This document shows positions 1 to 8,311 of a DNA stretch of 64,000 nt, piece by piece. The notes beneath the pieces are model-generated. The model searched no databases. It was not told the DNA's origin and worked only from the letters and a program-made list of their open reading frames with translations. A program made the translations under genes and the position numbers. Source of the stretch: Fontibacterium oligotrophicum (GTDB lineage Bacteria > Pseudomonadota > Alphaproteobacteria > Pelagibacterales > Pelagibacteraceae); contig CBDDZZ010000002.1 in NCBI GenBank assembly GCA_965235975.1, forward strand, positions 1 through 64,000, in the 5' to 3' direction. How positions within the stretch are numbered: position 1 is the stretch's first letter; each line of letters starts with the position of its first letter.

Positions 1-149
1 GCATCATAATTGCTTATTGAAGATATTTGAGGCTTACCTAAACCAGAAACTTCAACTCCGCCAACAGCAACAGCATTCGGAATACATGCTGGCCAATTAA
101 TTCTAGATTTATCACGATCATTTCCAGATGGAAAAAAAACTGGAACAGA
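1..149 (-). pseudogene. Peptidase S8 (subtilisin-like) fragment, runs off the left edge
   Basis: Read on the minus strand, this stretch is open and shows two linked hallmarks of subtilases: a PSGND segment, matching the Ser-Gly-Asn of the oxyanion hole, and then INWPACIPNAVAVGG, the stretch that normally precedes the catalytic serine region, followed by ISNYD. The serine itself would lie beyond base 1. An in-frame TAG at 150-152 bounds the fragment upstream. No Asp or His catalytic motif is recognisable further upstream, where a plus-strand gene starts at 180. Either the N-terminal half has been lost or indels hide it. The family assignment is from motif recall only; whether an intact downstream part exists cannot be seen. 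Confidence 0.55.
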
Positions 150-179
150 CTATTTCAAAATAATAAATTTATAAAATAA

Positions 180-409
180 ATGAAAAACTATCAAATGAAA
201 CATTGGTTTAAGCGGCGCTATTATTGTTGCCTCAATTATTATTTCTTTTACTATAAATAACAACTCATCTTCCAACGATCATTGCTATAATAAGGTTTAT
301 AAAGCGGAACTAAAACGACAAGAAACTACATCCTTATCTAAAGTCTGATAGATTATCTATGGAACGTACTGCAGCAATAACTGCGAAAGCACTTTGTTTA
401 CACAAATAA
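180..409 (+). pseudogene. Small single-pass membrane protein, frameshifted
   Basis: ATG at 180 begins MKNYQMKHWF. After one extra base near 210 the frame continues through a hydrophobic segment (SGAIIVASIIISFTI), then a polar Asn/Ser-rich stretch. After a second shift near 347 it ends in SMERTAAITAKALCLHK and TAA. The 230-base length fits two single-base insertions in a gene of about 75 residues. The layout suggests an N-terminal signal anchor with a short soluble tail. I do not recognise a family. The restored frame is an inference, since each segment is open but they are not in one frame. Confidence 0.4.
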
Positions 410-431
410 TAAATTTATTTAATTAAAATTT

Positions 432-581
432 ATGACCCAAGGATACATCATACAATTCTATCACCCATTCGAAGCTGATTTGCCAGAGGATATTAGAGAA
501 GATTGGATGCAATGGCATCATAGAGAGCTTGTTAGAGATACTAAAGTATTTGAAACTGTGCAGTTGAAATTGGATATCTAG
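432..581 (+). CDS. Small hypothetical protein, 49 aa
   Basis: An intact 50-codon frame from ATG to TAG, ending directly against the ATG of the next gene at 582. The product is soluble, rich in acidic and aromatic residues (EDIREDWMQWHHRELVRD), with no signal peptide or membrane segment. No family is recognised. The abutment with 582 suggests co-transcription. It could also be the downstream part of a longer broken gene, since the surrounding sequence carries many indels. Confidence 0.4.
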   Translation: MTQGYIIQFYHPFEADLPEDIREDWMQWHHRELVRDTKVFETVQLKLDI

Positions 582-966
582 ATGAAGAGAACCTTAATTA
601 TTTTAGTTCCATTGATCTTATCGGGGTACGGACCGGAGGGAAAATTTCCTATTTTAGAATGTGTCTTTAATAATCCAGATGGTTCAACAACTAAAATGAT
701 TTATGATCTAAGAAATGAGTATGCGAAAAAAAAAAAGCTAGCAATGACAAAAATACTAGATTTGATGACGTTACATCTGCAAATGAATATAGATTCAAGA
801 TATTTATCCTCAAGGAAACAATATGGTCATAGCTAGTGCGGTGACAGTGAGTAAAAAAACAGGTTCTGCCAACTTAACTATTACTAAACCTTTCAGAGAT
901 GATGGGGATCTAGCTGTTTCTGTAAACGCATATTCTAAAGGAACAAATTATATTGAGTATTTGTGA
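582..966 (+). pseudogene. Exported, lipoprotein-like protein, frameshifted
   Basis: ATG at 582 starts MKRTLIILVPLILSGYG, a short signal peptide whose lipobox position reads Tyr (TAC) where a lipoprotein would have Cys (TGC). The mature part has a pattern ECVFNNPDG seen in small exported proteins of such genomes. The frame is lost in the A-run near 727-736, resumes as ASNDKNTRFDDVTSANEYRFK, shifts again near 804, and then runs open through ASAVTVSKKTGSANLTITKP to a TGA at 964-966. Reading all three segments gives about 127 residues. No domain is recognised. The missing lipobox Cys may be a base error like the frame breaks. Confidence 0.4.
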
Positions 967-1004
967 AAAAGTTAAAAACAAAAAGTTATAAACAATTTAA
1001 ATAA

Positions 1005-1248
1005 ATGCGCCCATTAATTCTGGCATCCAGCTTTCTGTTATTGTTTTTAACTTCTTGTTTTGATGATAATAAAAAGCTTTTAGAAAAATGTAAGACTATC
1101 GTTATAAACGTGAAAATTCATCATCAATTAATTTTAGTCTGGAATTAAAAGAAAAATGCAGAGCGTCTGGTATGCAAAAGCATATAAATACTGTGAAGAA
1201 GAACAAAAAAATACTCCAAGTACATTTAATCTTAAATACGGCAAATGA
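1005..1248 (+). pseudogene. Small lipoprotein, frameshifted
   Basis: ATG at 1005 begins a clear lipoprotein signal: MRPLILASSFLLLFLTSCF, with LTSC as lipobox, so the mature protein would start at Cys18 and be membrane-anchored. The frame shifts near 1112, continuing as NSSSINFSLELKEKCRASG, and again near 1192, continuing as CEEEQKNTPSTFNLKYGK to TGA. About 80 residues if the frames are joined. Function is unknown. It is the second exported small protein in a row, so 582-1248 may be a small exported-protein cluster. Confidence 0.4.
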
Positions 1249-1499
1249 AACCCACTTTTTAGTTGTCTAGATACTATTCAAGTCACATAACAAATGCTTC
1301 TAAAATAATTCTTAAGGAAGCGGAAAATTTTACATACAAAGACTTTTAACTGCAGAAGAAAATTTAAAAGAAGATATTAATAAATTTTCAAAAAAAATTA
1401 ATCAAATATCATTAGATGTAAAAGAATGCTTTTATAAAAATTGATGAATATGAAAGAAAAATTAGAGTTTTGTCCACGTGAATTAGAAGAGTGGAAAAA
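1249..1499. other. Stretch without a resolvable gene
   Basis: Only short open segments are present, including a 19-residue frame at 1444-1503 (MNMKEKLEFCPRELEEWKK). Codon-like texture on the plus strand, such as AENFTYKDF and KKINQISLDVKECF, suggests a decayed or badly read gene continuing from the lipoprotein cluster. No frame can be joined with confidence and no RNA structure was seen. Confidence 0.3.
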
Positions 1500-1803
1500 A
1501 TGAAAAACAAAGGATATCTATAGAAGAAAATATTGTTCCTTACTTATCCTAATAGTGGTTTGTTTAGTGGAAGAAATCTTATCTCTTTATTCCTAGCTAT
1601 ACCTTTAGCAATTTTACTGGGAAAAGAAAATGGAATGCTTGCACTATTTTTGTGCCAGCATTTTTCTTTATAATTAGAATTTTAATAGATCTTATTTTAA
1701 AAAATGCAGATGAAGTGAATTTAAATTTATATCTTAAGCAACTTGATTTTTTAATAATAAATTAGAAAAAAAAATTAAAAAAGTGATAGGATTTTTTAAA
1801 TAA
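1500..1803 (+). pseudogene. Membrane protein with two hydrophobic segments, broken
   Basis: ATG at 1500 starts MKNKGYL and meets TAG after seven residues. Shifting the frame gives a continuous membrane-protein texture: GRNLISLFLAIPLAILLG, then FVPAFFFIIRILIDLIL, then NADEVNLNLYLKQLDF, ending KKIKKVIGFFK and TAA. Two helices joined by a short basic loop suggest a small inner-membrane protein of about 95 residues. Family not recognised. At least three indels are needed to join the segments. Confidence 0.35.
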
Positions 1804-1992
1804 AAAAAAATTACTAAATGATTCTAAAATAAATTTATTACCAAAAATAAAAATAGCTAAATCTCATCTTGAAATAGAGGCAGAGATTTAAGAACTAAAA
1901 TTGTAGTTTTTAAAAAAACACTTCAGGTTTTAAATACCTTAAAAAAGATGTTAAAAAAACATATTCTACTGAATTTTATCAATCTTTGAAAA
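1804..1992. other. Non-coding or unreadable AT-rich stretch
   Basis: A-rich sequence with frequent stops in all frames. No gene, hairpin or repeat can be supported. Scattered Lys/Ile-rich codon texture on the plus strand is compatible with the decayed 3' part of the preceding gene. Confidence 0.25.
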
Positions 1993-2270
1993 ATGAATTT
2001 TTTACACGAATTAATTAAAGATAAATTATTAGAAGCAGTTAAATCAAAGGATGATTGGTTGTGTATATAACTTCTTTATTACAAGATTGGACTACCAACA
2101 GACAATCTGCAAGAACCATGGATGATATATTAAATAAACTACCATACACAGATGAGAATAGAGAGTTTACTTATTTTAGAAGAGAAGATTTTTATAGTTT
2201 TTGTAAAAAAAATAACTTTAATTATGATAAAATTTGTGAACGATTAGAAATATTAGGCAAAGATGTATAA
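1993..2270 (+). pseudogene. Hypothetical protein of about 90 aa, one frameshift
   Basis: ATG at 1993 gives MNFLHELIKDKLLEAVKSKDDW. The frame then shifts by one base near 2056 and continues VYITSLLQDWTTNRQSARTM with a further 50 residues to TAA at 2270. The second part is acidic and aromatic (FTYFRREDFYSFCKKNNFN) and ends YDKICERLEILGKDV. It looks like a single small soluble alpha-helical protein. The family is not recognised. The alternative start at 2055 (TTG) would drop the well-formed N-terminal helix, so the longer reading is preferred. Confidence 0.4.
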
Positions 2271-2310
2271 ATTTTAATTAGACTTTTTATAAATAAGTAG
2301 GAGAGTTTTT

Positions 2311-2762
2311 TTGATAAAACATGTAGTGGTTTATTGTTCTGAAGTACCAAAAGTTGAAAAATTCCTGGTCATTCAAAATTAGAATTTAATTACTCCAAAA
2401 GTGGTGTAAATAAATTTCTTGAATGGGAAACATCAAAAGGATTTTATGGTGAGTGGGTTTACACCGTTAATCCTTTATATAACTATCACAAAAGGTATGA
2501 AAGTGTAGGCGATATTAGCTGCGCCGTTTTTTACATAAAGGGAGTACAAATAAGTATCTAGCAAATCAAATGAGACATCATGGAATTCAAAGAGATGAAA
2601 AAACATTTTATCATTACTGTCTTTGGTTTGTTCGATTTATTTCTGGTTCATATGGCAACAAGGTTTGTTTTAAAAAATTATTATAAATTTAATATTTATG
2701 GGGGGTGGCCTTTTATTTGGGGTGTAAATAAATTAATTCCAAAAAAAAATAGCAACTCCTAA
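2311..2762 (+). pseudogene. Fragmentary hypothetical gene
   Basis: A GGAG ribosome binding site lies just upstream of TTG at 2311, giving IKHVVVYCSEVPKVEKF. Successive frames continue as GHSKLEFNYSKSGVNKFLEW, then GEWVYTVNPLYNYHKRYES, then YLANQMRHHGIQRDEKTFYH and CLWFVRFISGSYG. These segments run in order and share an aromatic-rich composition, so they probably belong to one protein of 130-150 residues broken by several indels. A separate 60-codon frame at 2580-2762 is probably a shadow of this gene. No domain recognised. Confidence 0.3.
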
Positions 2763-2770
2763 TTCTATAA

Positions 2771-4640
2771 ATGCAATCTCTAAAACTCTTATCTAACTCT
2801 CCTAGTAGCTGGAGTAATTTAAATAAAAAGTTAGAAGAATTTACCGCTGTCCAAACTAGAGTAGCGGGTATTGATATATTTGAAAATGTATGGCCAAATC
2901 CTCTTCAAACAGCACCACAATACCAAACCAAACTAAAGAATGTTTGGTTATTAAAAGAAGTTAAATCTGATTTAAGAAGAAAGCTCAATCTACCAGATAC
3001 CGATGAGGGTATCGATTTAATTGCAGAAACCTATGATAAAAAGTATTGGGCTATTCAATCTAAATATAGATCCAATCCAAAAGATACGCTGACCGTTAAA
3101 GGAGATCTCGCAACCTTTGCCAATCTTGCTTTTAATAATTGCAAACATATTAGCCACGGTCTTGTTCTTACGACTTCCGACAAACCGCCACTCAAAACTA
3201 AATTATTAAGAGGCGTTGGTTTTGAAACATTGGAAAGCTTTGCTAGTTTAGATGATAATGATTGTGAAGGCTGGAACTTAATTAAAGCCAAAGCAACAGG
3301 CAAAACCGTTATACCTAAAGCCTTATCTCCAAGACCACATCAGGCAGAAGCTATAGAGAAGAGTTTTCAATATTTCAAAAACAAGGAGCGAGGCAAGATG
3401 ATTATGCCTTGCGGTACTGGTAAAAGTTTAGCTGCATTTTGGATTGCAAGAAAGTTAAATGCTAAATCTATTCTAATTGCCGTTCCTTCATTAGCATTAC
3501 TTCAACAAACCTTAAAAGTATGGACTAGAGAATATATTATTGCAGGTATTAGACCCGATTGGTTATGTGTTTGTTCTGATCAAACGGTGAGTGATGATCA
3601 AGATGATTTTGTAAGCAACATTTATGAACTTGGAATTGATGTTACTACCGATAAAAAAGATATTAAGCAAATTTCTAAAACTAAAAATAATAACTTAAAA
3701 ATAGTATTTACCACGTATCAATCTGGAAAAGTCACAGCCCAGGGAGCTAAAGGGTTTAAGTTTGATCTTGGAATAATGGATGAGGCTCACAAGACGGTTG
3801 GCCATGGTGAAAAGCCAATGGCTCATTTAATTCATCAAAAGAATATTAAGATCAAGAACCGATTGTTTATGACTGCAACGGAAAGATTATTCAGAGGTGA
3901 TAAGGACGAATATGTTTCGATGGATGATCCAAGAGATTACGGAGAGATCATTTATCAATTAAGCTTTAAAGCGGCGATCGAAATGAAGCCACCTATCATT
4001 TCAGATTATAAGATTATTACCTTTGGGATCACGACCTTTTCGATCCTTGAGGCGGTACATACCGGCAATAAATTTATCCAGGCTAAAGAAAGAAATCGAC
4101 AATATAACAGCAAGAGAATTTGGCAACAGCCATTGCATCTTCGAAAAGCTATCAAGAAGCTTAGGAATTAAAAACGCCATCTCTTTTCACAGCATCCATC
4201 AGAAGAGCCAACAACTTTAAAAGCCAACAAGAACTTAATCTCAAAAGTTTATACAGAATACGGAAAGTTAAAAGCATTCCATGTAAGTGGAATATGCCAA
4301 CCAGTCAACGATGCATCACAAATGAGAGAGTTTGCTGAAGGTCAAGGGTTTGATGACCAATGCCAGATGTTTAACAGAAGGGTTGATTTACCAGCGATTG
4401 ATTGCGTGGTGTTCACGGATCCCAAAGAGATCTAAAGTGGATATTGTGCAAGCGGCAGGAAGAGCTTTAAGGTTATCCACCAGGTAAAAAGTTTGGTTAC
4501 ATTCTTATTCCTACTACTTATTCCAGAAGATGAGAATGCAACAGAGGCTGCCAAAGATACAGCTTTTGAAGAAATATGTAGCAACGATTAGAGCATTAGC
4601 TACACAAGACACAAGGATTATTGAATATTTAAGAGCGTAA
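2771..4640 (+). pseudogene. Nuclease-SF2 helicase of restriction/defence type, frameshifted
   Basis: The first 400 residues are one frame. Residues 80-100 carry a Mrr/PD-(D/E)xK-like nuclease signature: GID at 80-82, then a strand ending QSK at 96-98. The helicase core follows: Walker A GTGKS at 215-219, DEAH at 337-340, and TAT (motif III) at 368-370. The frame breaks from about 4030 onward. Joined segments recover the C-terminal RecA domain: a FHVSG strand, AIDCVVFTDPK, motif VI DIVQAAGRALR, then GKKFGYILIPTT, ending TQDTRIIEYLRA at TAA 4638-4640. Such proteins are usually single-chain restriction or defence enzymes in variable genome regions. At least six indels are needed. Whether it is a true pseudogene or a misread intact gene of about 620 residues is open. 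Confidence 0.7.
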
Positions 4641-4683
4641 GACGGAACCTTCTGCAATTGTGTTTGTTGTATTACAAAAATAA

Positions 4684-6150
4684 ATGTCTTACGAAAGTAA
4701 TGAGGAAGAATTTAATAAATCAATTCAGTTAAAAGTTTGGGACAGAGTAGCATTTGGAAACTGGAGACCTTATGAAGAAGCAAAAAAATATGCTTTATCG
4801 CTAAATCTTTCTGGAAAACAAAAATGGGTAAACTATACCAAAAAAGATAAAAACCACTCTAGATATCCCTAAAGTCCACGGACAGTTTATAAAATTATTT
4901 GAAGGTTGAAATTTTTTAGGCACTGGATATATAGCAAATAAAGTAAGAAAATATAAAAATTTTGAAGATGCTAAAAACTATGTGCATAGACTAGGTATTA
5001 AAAGTCAAGCAGAATGGCTTAGGTATTTAAATAAAAATAAAATCATAGATATTCCAAGTTTTAAAATCCAAACTTACTCTAGAACAAAAGAATGGAAAGG
5101 CTGGCCCGATTTCCTCGGCACTGGCAAGCCTGTCTAATATTGAAAAGAATAAAATATATAAAAATTATAATGTGGTGAAAAAGTATACTAAAAAAATTAG
5201 AATTTTAAAAATCAAAATGATTGGAAAAAAAATTTACCAAAATCGAATAATTTTTCAAATAATTTCCCAAAATATCCTGAACAAACTTATAAAAGGGATA
5301 AAAGTTGGAAAGGCTGGGGGAGATTTTTTTTAAGCACTGGTTTTATTTCAACTCAAAAAAGAATTTATGTTAGTTATGAAAGCCAAGAAATATGCACATT
5401 CATTAAACTTAAAATCATTCACAGAATGGAAAAAATTATTTAAAGAAAAAGTTTAAGCATGTTGCATCTATTTCTACATACACATACTTTAAAGATAAGG
5501 GTGTCATTCGTGATGCTGCTCGTGTATTTATGGTTCCCTTGTCCAGGTATAGCAGAGCAAAAAAATATAATAATCTCTGAAATTAAAAAATATACAGATC
5601 GTCCTATAGAAATCAGAGAAAAGATCAACAAAAAACAAAGAACTAGTCTCTATGAACAATTAATGAAAGGTGACTATTATTGCACGGTCAGCATTAACTC
5701 CCGTTGCTTTTAAATATAGGAAATATTTAAGTTATGACAAGGCTAAAAAATTTTTACGAACTTTAGATATAAAAGATCCAAGGAAGTTGGAAAAGATTTA
5801 CAAAATCTAAAAATTCCCAAGGAATATACCTATGGCACCTTGGCTTTTTTATAAAAAAAGATTTCGAGGGATTAGCTATATTTTTAGGTAATAAAAACTT
5901 GAGAGGTAAAAAATTTTATAACTTTTGAGGAAGCTAGAAAATATGCAAGATCTTTAAAGTTAAAAAGTATCTCAGGAATGGTACAAATATTTTACATCGT
6001 TCTTTTTGGGTTAACCTCAAATATATTGAGAAAATTATAAAGAAAAAATTGCAAAATATTTTGATATTGTCGAATGGTAAATCTGTTCCCGTAAGTCGAA
6101 GAAGATTATCCTTAGTAAAAAATTTCTTGAGAAAAAATCTGACACATCTA
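4684..6150 (+). pseudogene. Protein of 'integrase-type' WLGTG-like repeats, heavily frameshifted
   Basis: Repeats of about 60 residues recur across all three frames. Each has a YEEAKKYALSLNL-like helix, a KxxWxxY motif, a P-rich turn with Tyr, and a closing W(K/E)GWxxFLGTG. Clear copies start near 4770 (ending FLGTG at 4916-4927), near 4955 (ending FLGTG at 5111-5125), near 5160 (ending KGWGRFFLSTG), near 5365 (YAHSLNLKSFTEW), near 5720 (YLSYDKAKKFLRTLDIKD) and near 5920 (FEEARKYARSLKLKS). The units resemble what is annotated as the phage-integrase repeat unit, found beside helicases and in viral genomes. Function is not established. An in-frame TGA at 4907 sits where the conserved Trp belongs, and many single-base breaks follow. 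The gene lies 43 bases after the helicase and may function with it. Confidence 0.55.
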
Positions 6151-6240
6151 TCGCATAGTAGGAAATAAATAATTCCCCCCTACTGGTTAATTTTTGCTCA
6201 AAATACTGAGTTTATTGATTTAATATAAGCAAAATAATGT

Positions 6241-6269
6241 TTGTTTTTATATTTTAGATTATGTACTAA
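6241..6269 (+). promoter_or_regulatory. Possible sigma-70 promoter of tRNA-Thr
   Basis: TTGTTT at 6241-6246 and TACTAA at 6264-6269, separated by 17 bases, lie about 16 bases before the tRNA. Spacing is ideal but the -10 match is weak, and in DNA this AT-rich such matches arise by chance. Confidence 0.3.
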
Positions 6270-6285
6270 AATCTCTTTTACTAAT

Positions 6286-6361
6286 GCCCTAATAGCTCAA
6301 TTGGTAGAGCAACTGATTTGTAATCAGTAGGTTTGCGGTTCAAGTCCGTATTAGGGCACCA
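6286..6361 (+). tRNA. tRNA-Thr (anticodon UGU), CCA encoded
   Basis: The full cloverleaf can be drawn. Acceptor GCCCTAA pairs with TTAGGGC, followed by discriminator A and an encoded CCA at 6359-6361. The D arm contains AGCTCAATTGGTAGAGC. The anticodon arm is ACTGA-TTTGTAA-TCAGT with TGT as anticodon. The T arm contains GGTTCAAGTCC. It reads ACA codons and, by wobble, other Thr codons. It separates the disrupted accessory stretch on its 5' side from core genes on its 3' side. The next gene, on the opposite strand, ends at the base after the CCA. Confidence 0.97.
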
Positions 6362-6733
6362 TCACTGTTTTTTAAACGTCGATCGAATTGCAATTCTAAA
6401 GCAAAAAGTTCCTAAAATTATTCCACCATAAACTATAAGAAGTGGATAAAAATCATGATTGACCAGTAGCGCATACCAAGGAGCAATTGTTAGAATGAAT
6501 GGAAAAAAAATTAATCCTAAAAAAGCAAGGATTGGACCAAAAACATCTTTCACAATGATGAAGCAAATAAACAAACCCCAAATTCCACTGATTACATAAA
6601 TTAAGATGGAAATGAGAAAAAGGGGACTTAAGCGTATTTTTTTAAATCTTGGCCGAAAAGTTTCTTCACGGTTAATTCTTTCAGCCTCAACCTCTTTAAC
6701 TTCTATAATTTCTTTTTGTTTATCTTCAGACAA
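6362..6733 (-). CDS. Hypothetical membrane protein, 123 aa
   Basis: The N-terminal 35 residues are highly charged (KQKEIIEVKEVEAERI). About three hydrophobic segments follow: roughly residues 37-60 (LFLISILIYVISGIWGLFIC), 64-85 (around FGPILAFLGLIFFPFIL) and 95-112. The C-terminus is basic. Start ATG at 6733; stop TGA touches the tRNA CCA. It lies six bases downstream of the quinone oxidoreductase gene on the same strand, so the two are probably co-transcribed. It is an inner-membrane protein of unknown function, with no recognised motif. Confidence 0.75.
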   Translation of the reverse strand: MSEDKQKEIIEVKEVEAERINREETFRPRFKKIRLSPLFLISILIYVISGIWGLFICFIIVKDVFGPILAFLGLIFFPFILTIAPWYALLVNHDFYPLLIVYGGIILGTFCFRIAIRSTFKKQ

Positions 6734-6739
6734 TTTTAA

Positions 6740-7714
6740 TTACGGAACTAAAATCGAAGGGCCCGTTAATTTTCTAGCCTCTAATTCTTCGTGAGCTGTT
6801 ACCGCATCTTTAAGTGCAAATTTTTTAAATATCTTAACTTTAAATTTACCTGTTTTGATTGCATCAAATACAGTGTTTGCACTATTAACTAATTCTTCCC
6901 TTGTTACCGTATAATGTGCAATTGAAGGACGAGTAAAAAATAATCCCTTTGGTGCGATATGTTTTTTTGGATCAACCTTTTCAACTAGTCCTGATGCATT
7001 ACCAAAGGAAACCATAGTTCCGCGGATTGCTAAACATTCAATGGACTCTTCAAATGTTTTAGCGCCAACACCATCGTAAACCACATCAAGCATTTTTCCA
7101 TTTGTAATTTCTTTTACCTTTTGCGAAAAACTTTCCTTTGAATAATTAATGACAAAATCACAGCCATTTTCCTTTGCAATTTTAACCTTATCTTCTGAAC
7201 CAACGGTGCCAATAACTTTACATCCTAAAGATTTTGCCCACTGACATAATACTTGCCCAACTCCACCTGCAGCAGCATGATATAAAATAAATTGATCTTT
7301 TTTAACTTTATAAGCACGGTGTAATAAATATTCAGAGGTAATTCCTTTAAGCATAATGCATGAGGCAATTTCATCTGAAATGTAATCTGGAATTTTTACT
7401 AATTTTTCTTGCGGATAAACTTGTTTTTCTGAATAAGATCCTGGAGGGGCAGCAGCATGGGCAACACGGTCACCAACTTTAAATTCTTTTACATCCGATC
7501 CAATTTCTTCAATTACTCCAGCAGCCTCAAGGCCAATTCCAGTTGGAAGAGGCAAAGGGTAGGTACCTGCGCGATGATAAACATCGATATAATTTAATCC
7601 AATTGCTTTATTTCTTATTAAGACTTCATTGGGTGCTAGCTTTTTAAGCTCCACATCTACAAACTTCATCACGTTTGCATTACCAGTCTCTGTAATTTTA
7701 ATTGCTTTAACCAT
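6740..7714 (-). CDS. qor: NADPH:quinone oxidoreductase (zeta-crystallin type)
   Basis: A 324-residue cytosolic medium-chain dehydrogenase/reductase with the usual family length. The N-terminal GroES-like domain has IGLNYIDVYHRAGTYPLPLP and a glycine-rich GIGLEAAGVIEEIG. The Rossmann fold carries AAAGGVGQVLCQWAKSLG near residue 150, the NADP-binding loop. It lacks the zinc-binding cysteines of alcohol dehydrogenases, as expected for quinone reductases, which carry out one-electron reduction of quinones with NADPH. Start ATG at 7714 sits 33 bases from the divergent TPR gene, so a short shared promoter region is likely. The exact substrate cannot be read from sequence. Confidence 0.9.
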   Translation of the reverse strand: MVKAIKITETGNANVMKFVDVELKKLAPNEVLIRNKAIGLNYIDVYHRAGTYPLPLPTGIGLEAAGVIEEIGSDVKEFKVGDRVAHAAAPPGSYSEKQVYPQEKLVKIPDYISDEIASCIMLKGITSEYLLHRAYKVKKDQFILYHAAAGGVGQVLCQWAKSLGCKVIGTVGSEDKVKIAKENGCDFVINYSKESFSQKVKEITNGKMLDVVYDGVGAKTFEESIECLAIRGTMVSFGNASGLVEKVDPKKHIAPKGLFFTRPSIAHYTVTREELVNSANTVFDAIKTGKFKVKIFKKFALKDAVTAHEELEARKLTGPSILVP

Positions 7715-7747
7715 TTTTTGTAATTATGATTAAAACATATTTTAGTT

Positions 7748-8200
7748 ATGATAAAAACTATTTTTCTTACAGTTTTACTTACATTTTCACTTAGCACTTT
7801 CGATCTAAAGGCCGCAGACTCTGGTCCGCCTCCAGAAATTATTAAAAAAACTAACCCAACCTACGCTGAGGCAAAAACTTTAGTTAAAAGTAAAAAGTTT
7901 GATAAGGCTGCTGTGATGTTAGAAGAACTATTAAAAGATAGTAAAAATGCCAAAAATCCTGACATTTTAAATGATTATGCTTATTCACTTAGAAATTTAA
8001 AACAGTTCGAAAAGGCAGAAAAATTTTATCTAGCAGCTCTTAAAATTGATCCAAAACATCCTGGTGCAAATGAGTATTTAGGTGAACTTTATCTTCAAAC
8101 AAAGCGACCTGCTGAAGCTAAGAAAATTTTAGAAGTTTTAAAGACTTGTAACTGCGAAGAATACAAAGAATTGAAAGAAAAAGTAGAAAAGTACAAATAA
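7748..8200 (+). CDS. Periplasmic TPR protein, 150 aa
   Basis: Residues 1-22 form a Sec signal peptide (MIKTIFLTVLLTFSL..., cleavage likely after LKA). The mature part has at least three tetratricopeptide repeats: AKTLVKSKKFDKAAVMLEEL, then NDYAYSLRNLKQFEKAEKFY, then NEYLGELYLQTKRPAEAKKI. A CNCEEY segment with two cysteines is near the C-terminus. TPR units mediate protein-protein contacts, so this is probably a periplasmic adaptor. The partner is unknown. It is transcribed away from qor and toward the nuo operon, separated from nuoA by 111 bases. Confidence 0.85.
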   Translation: MIKTIFLTVLLTFSLSTFDLKAADSGPPPEIIKKTNPTYAEAKTLVKSKKFDKAAVMLEELLKDSKNAKNPDILNDYAYSLRNLKQFEKAEKFYLAALKIDPKHPGANEYLGELYLQTKRPAEAKKILEVLKTCNCEEYKELKEKVEKYK

Positions 8201-8311
8201 TTTCCTCTAAATAACCCCTTTAAATACAATAACTTTTTTAAGAAAATCTATTCACAGTTGTGTCAAATTGAATGTTTGGTTGTCTTTATTCTTATTATAT
8301 AAGAAAGGCCA
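8201..8311 (+). promoter_or_regulatory. Leader/promoter region of the nuo operon
   Basis: The largest gap before the 14-gene nuo operon, so its promoter should be here. Candidate boxes are TTGAAT at 8268-8273 with TATTAT at 8293-8298 (spacing 19), or TACAAT at 8225-8230; neither is convincing. CACAGTTGTG at 8253-8262 is identical to a 10-mer in the rpsB leader. AAGG at 8305-8308 is a weak ribosome binding site for nuoA. Confidence 0.35.

Noticed and set aside
2580..2762. A 60-codon open frame as a separate membrane protein
   Set aside because: It overlaps the better protein texture of the fragmentary gene from 2311 in another frame and has no ribosome binding site of its own.
4172..4640. A separate small gene downstream of the helicase
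   Set aside because: The segments are the helicase C-terminal domain (motif VI QAAGRALR) in shifted frames.
4907..4909. In-frame TGA at a conserved Trp position of the repeat protein, suggesting UGA read as Trp
   Set aside because: TGG is used for Trp throughout the core genes and TGA serves as stop in nuoA, nuoD, lolC and others. Compensating indels (lost G, gained T) explain the site better.
5459..5713. An 84-codon open frame with an apparent signal peptide
   Set aside because: It cuts across the repeat-protein frames; the segment KYRKYLSYDKAKK in another frame at its end belongs to a WLGTG-type repeat, so this frame is a shadow.
6286..6361. Attachment site duplication of the tRNA-Thr 3' end
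   Set aside because: No second copy of the tRNA 3' end was noticed in 1-6285, and core genes follow the CCA end directly.
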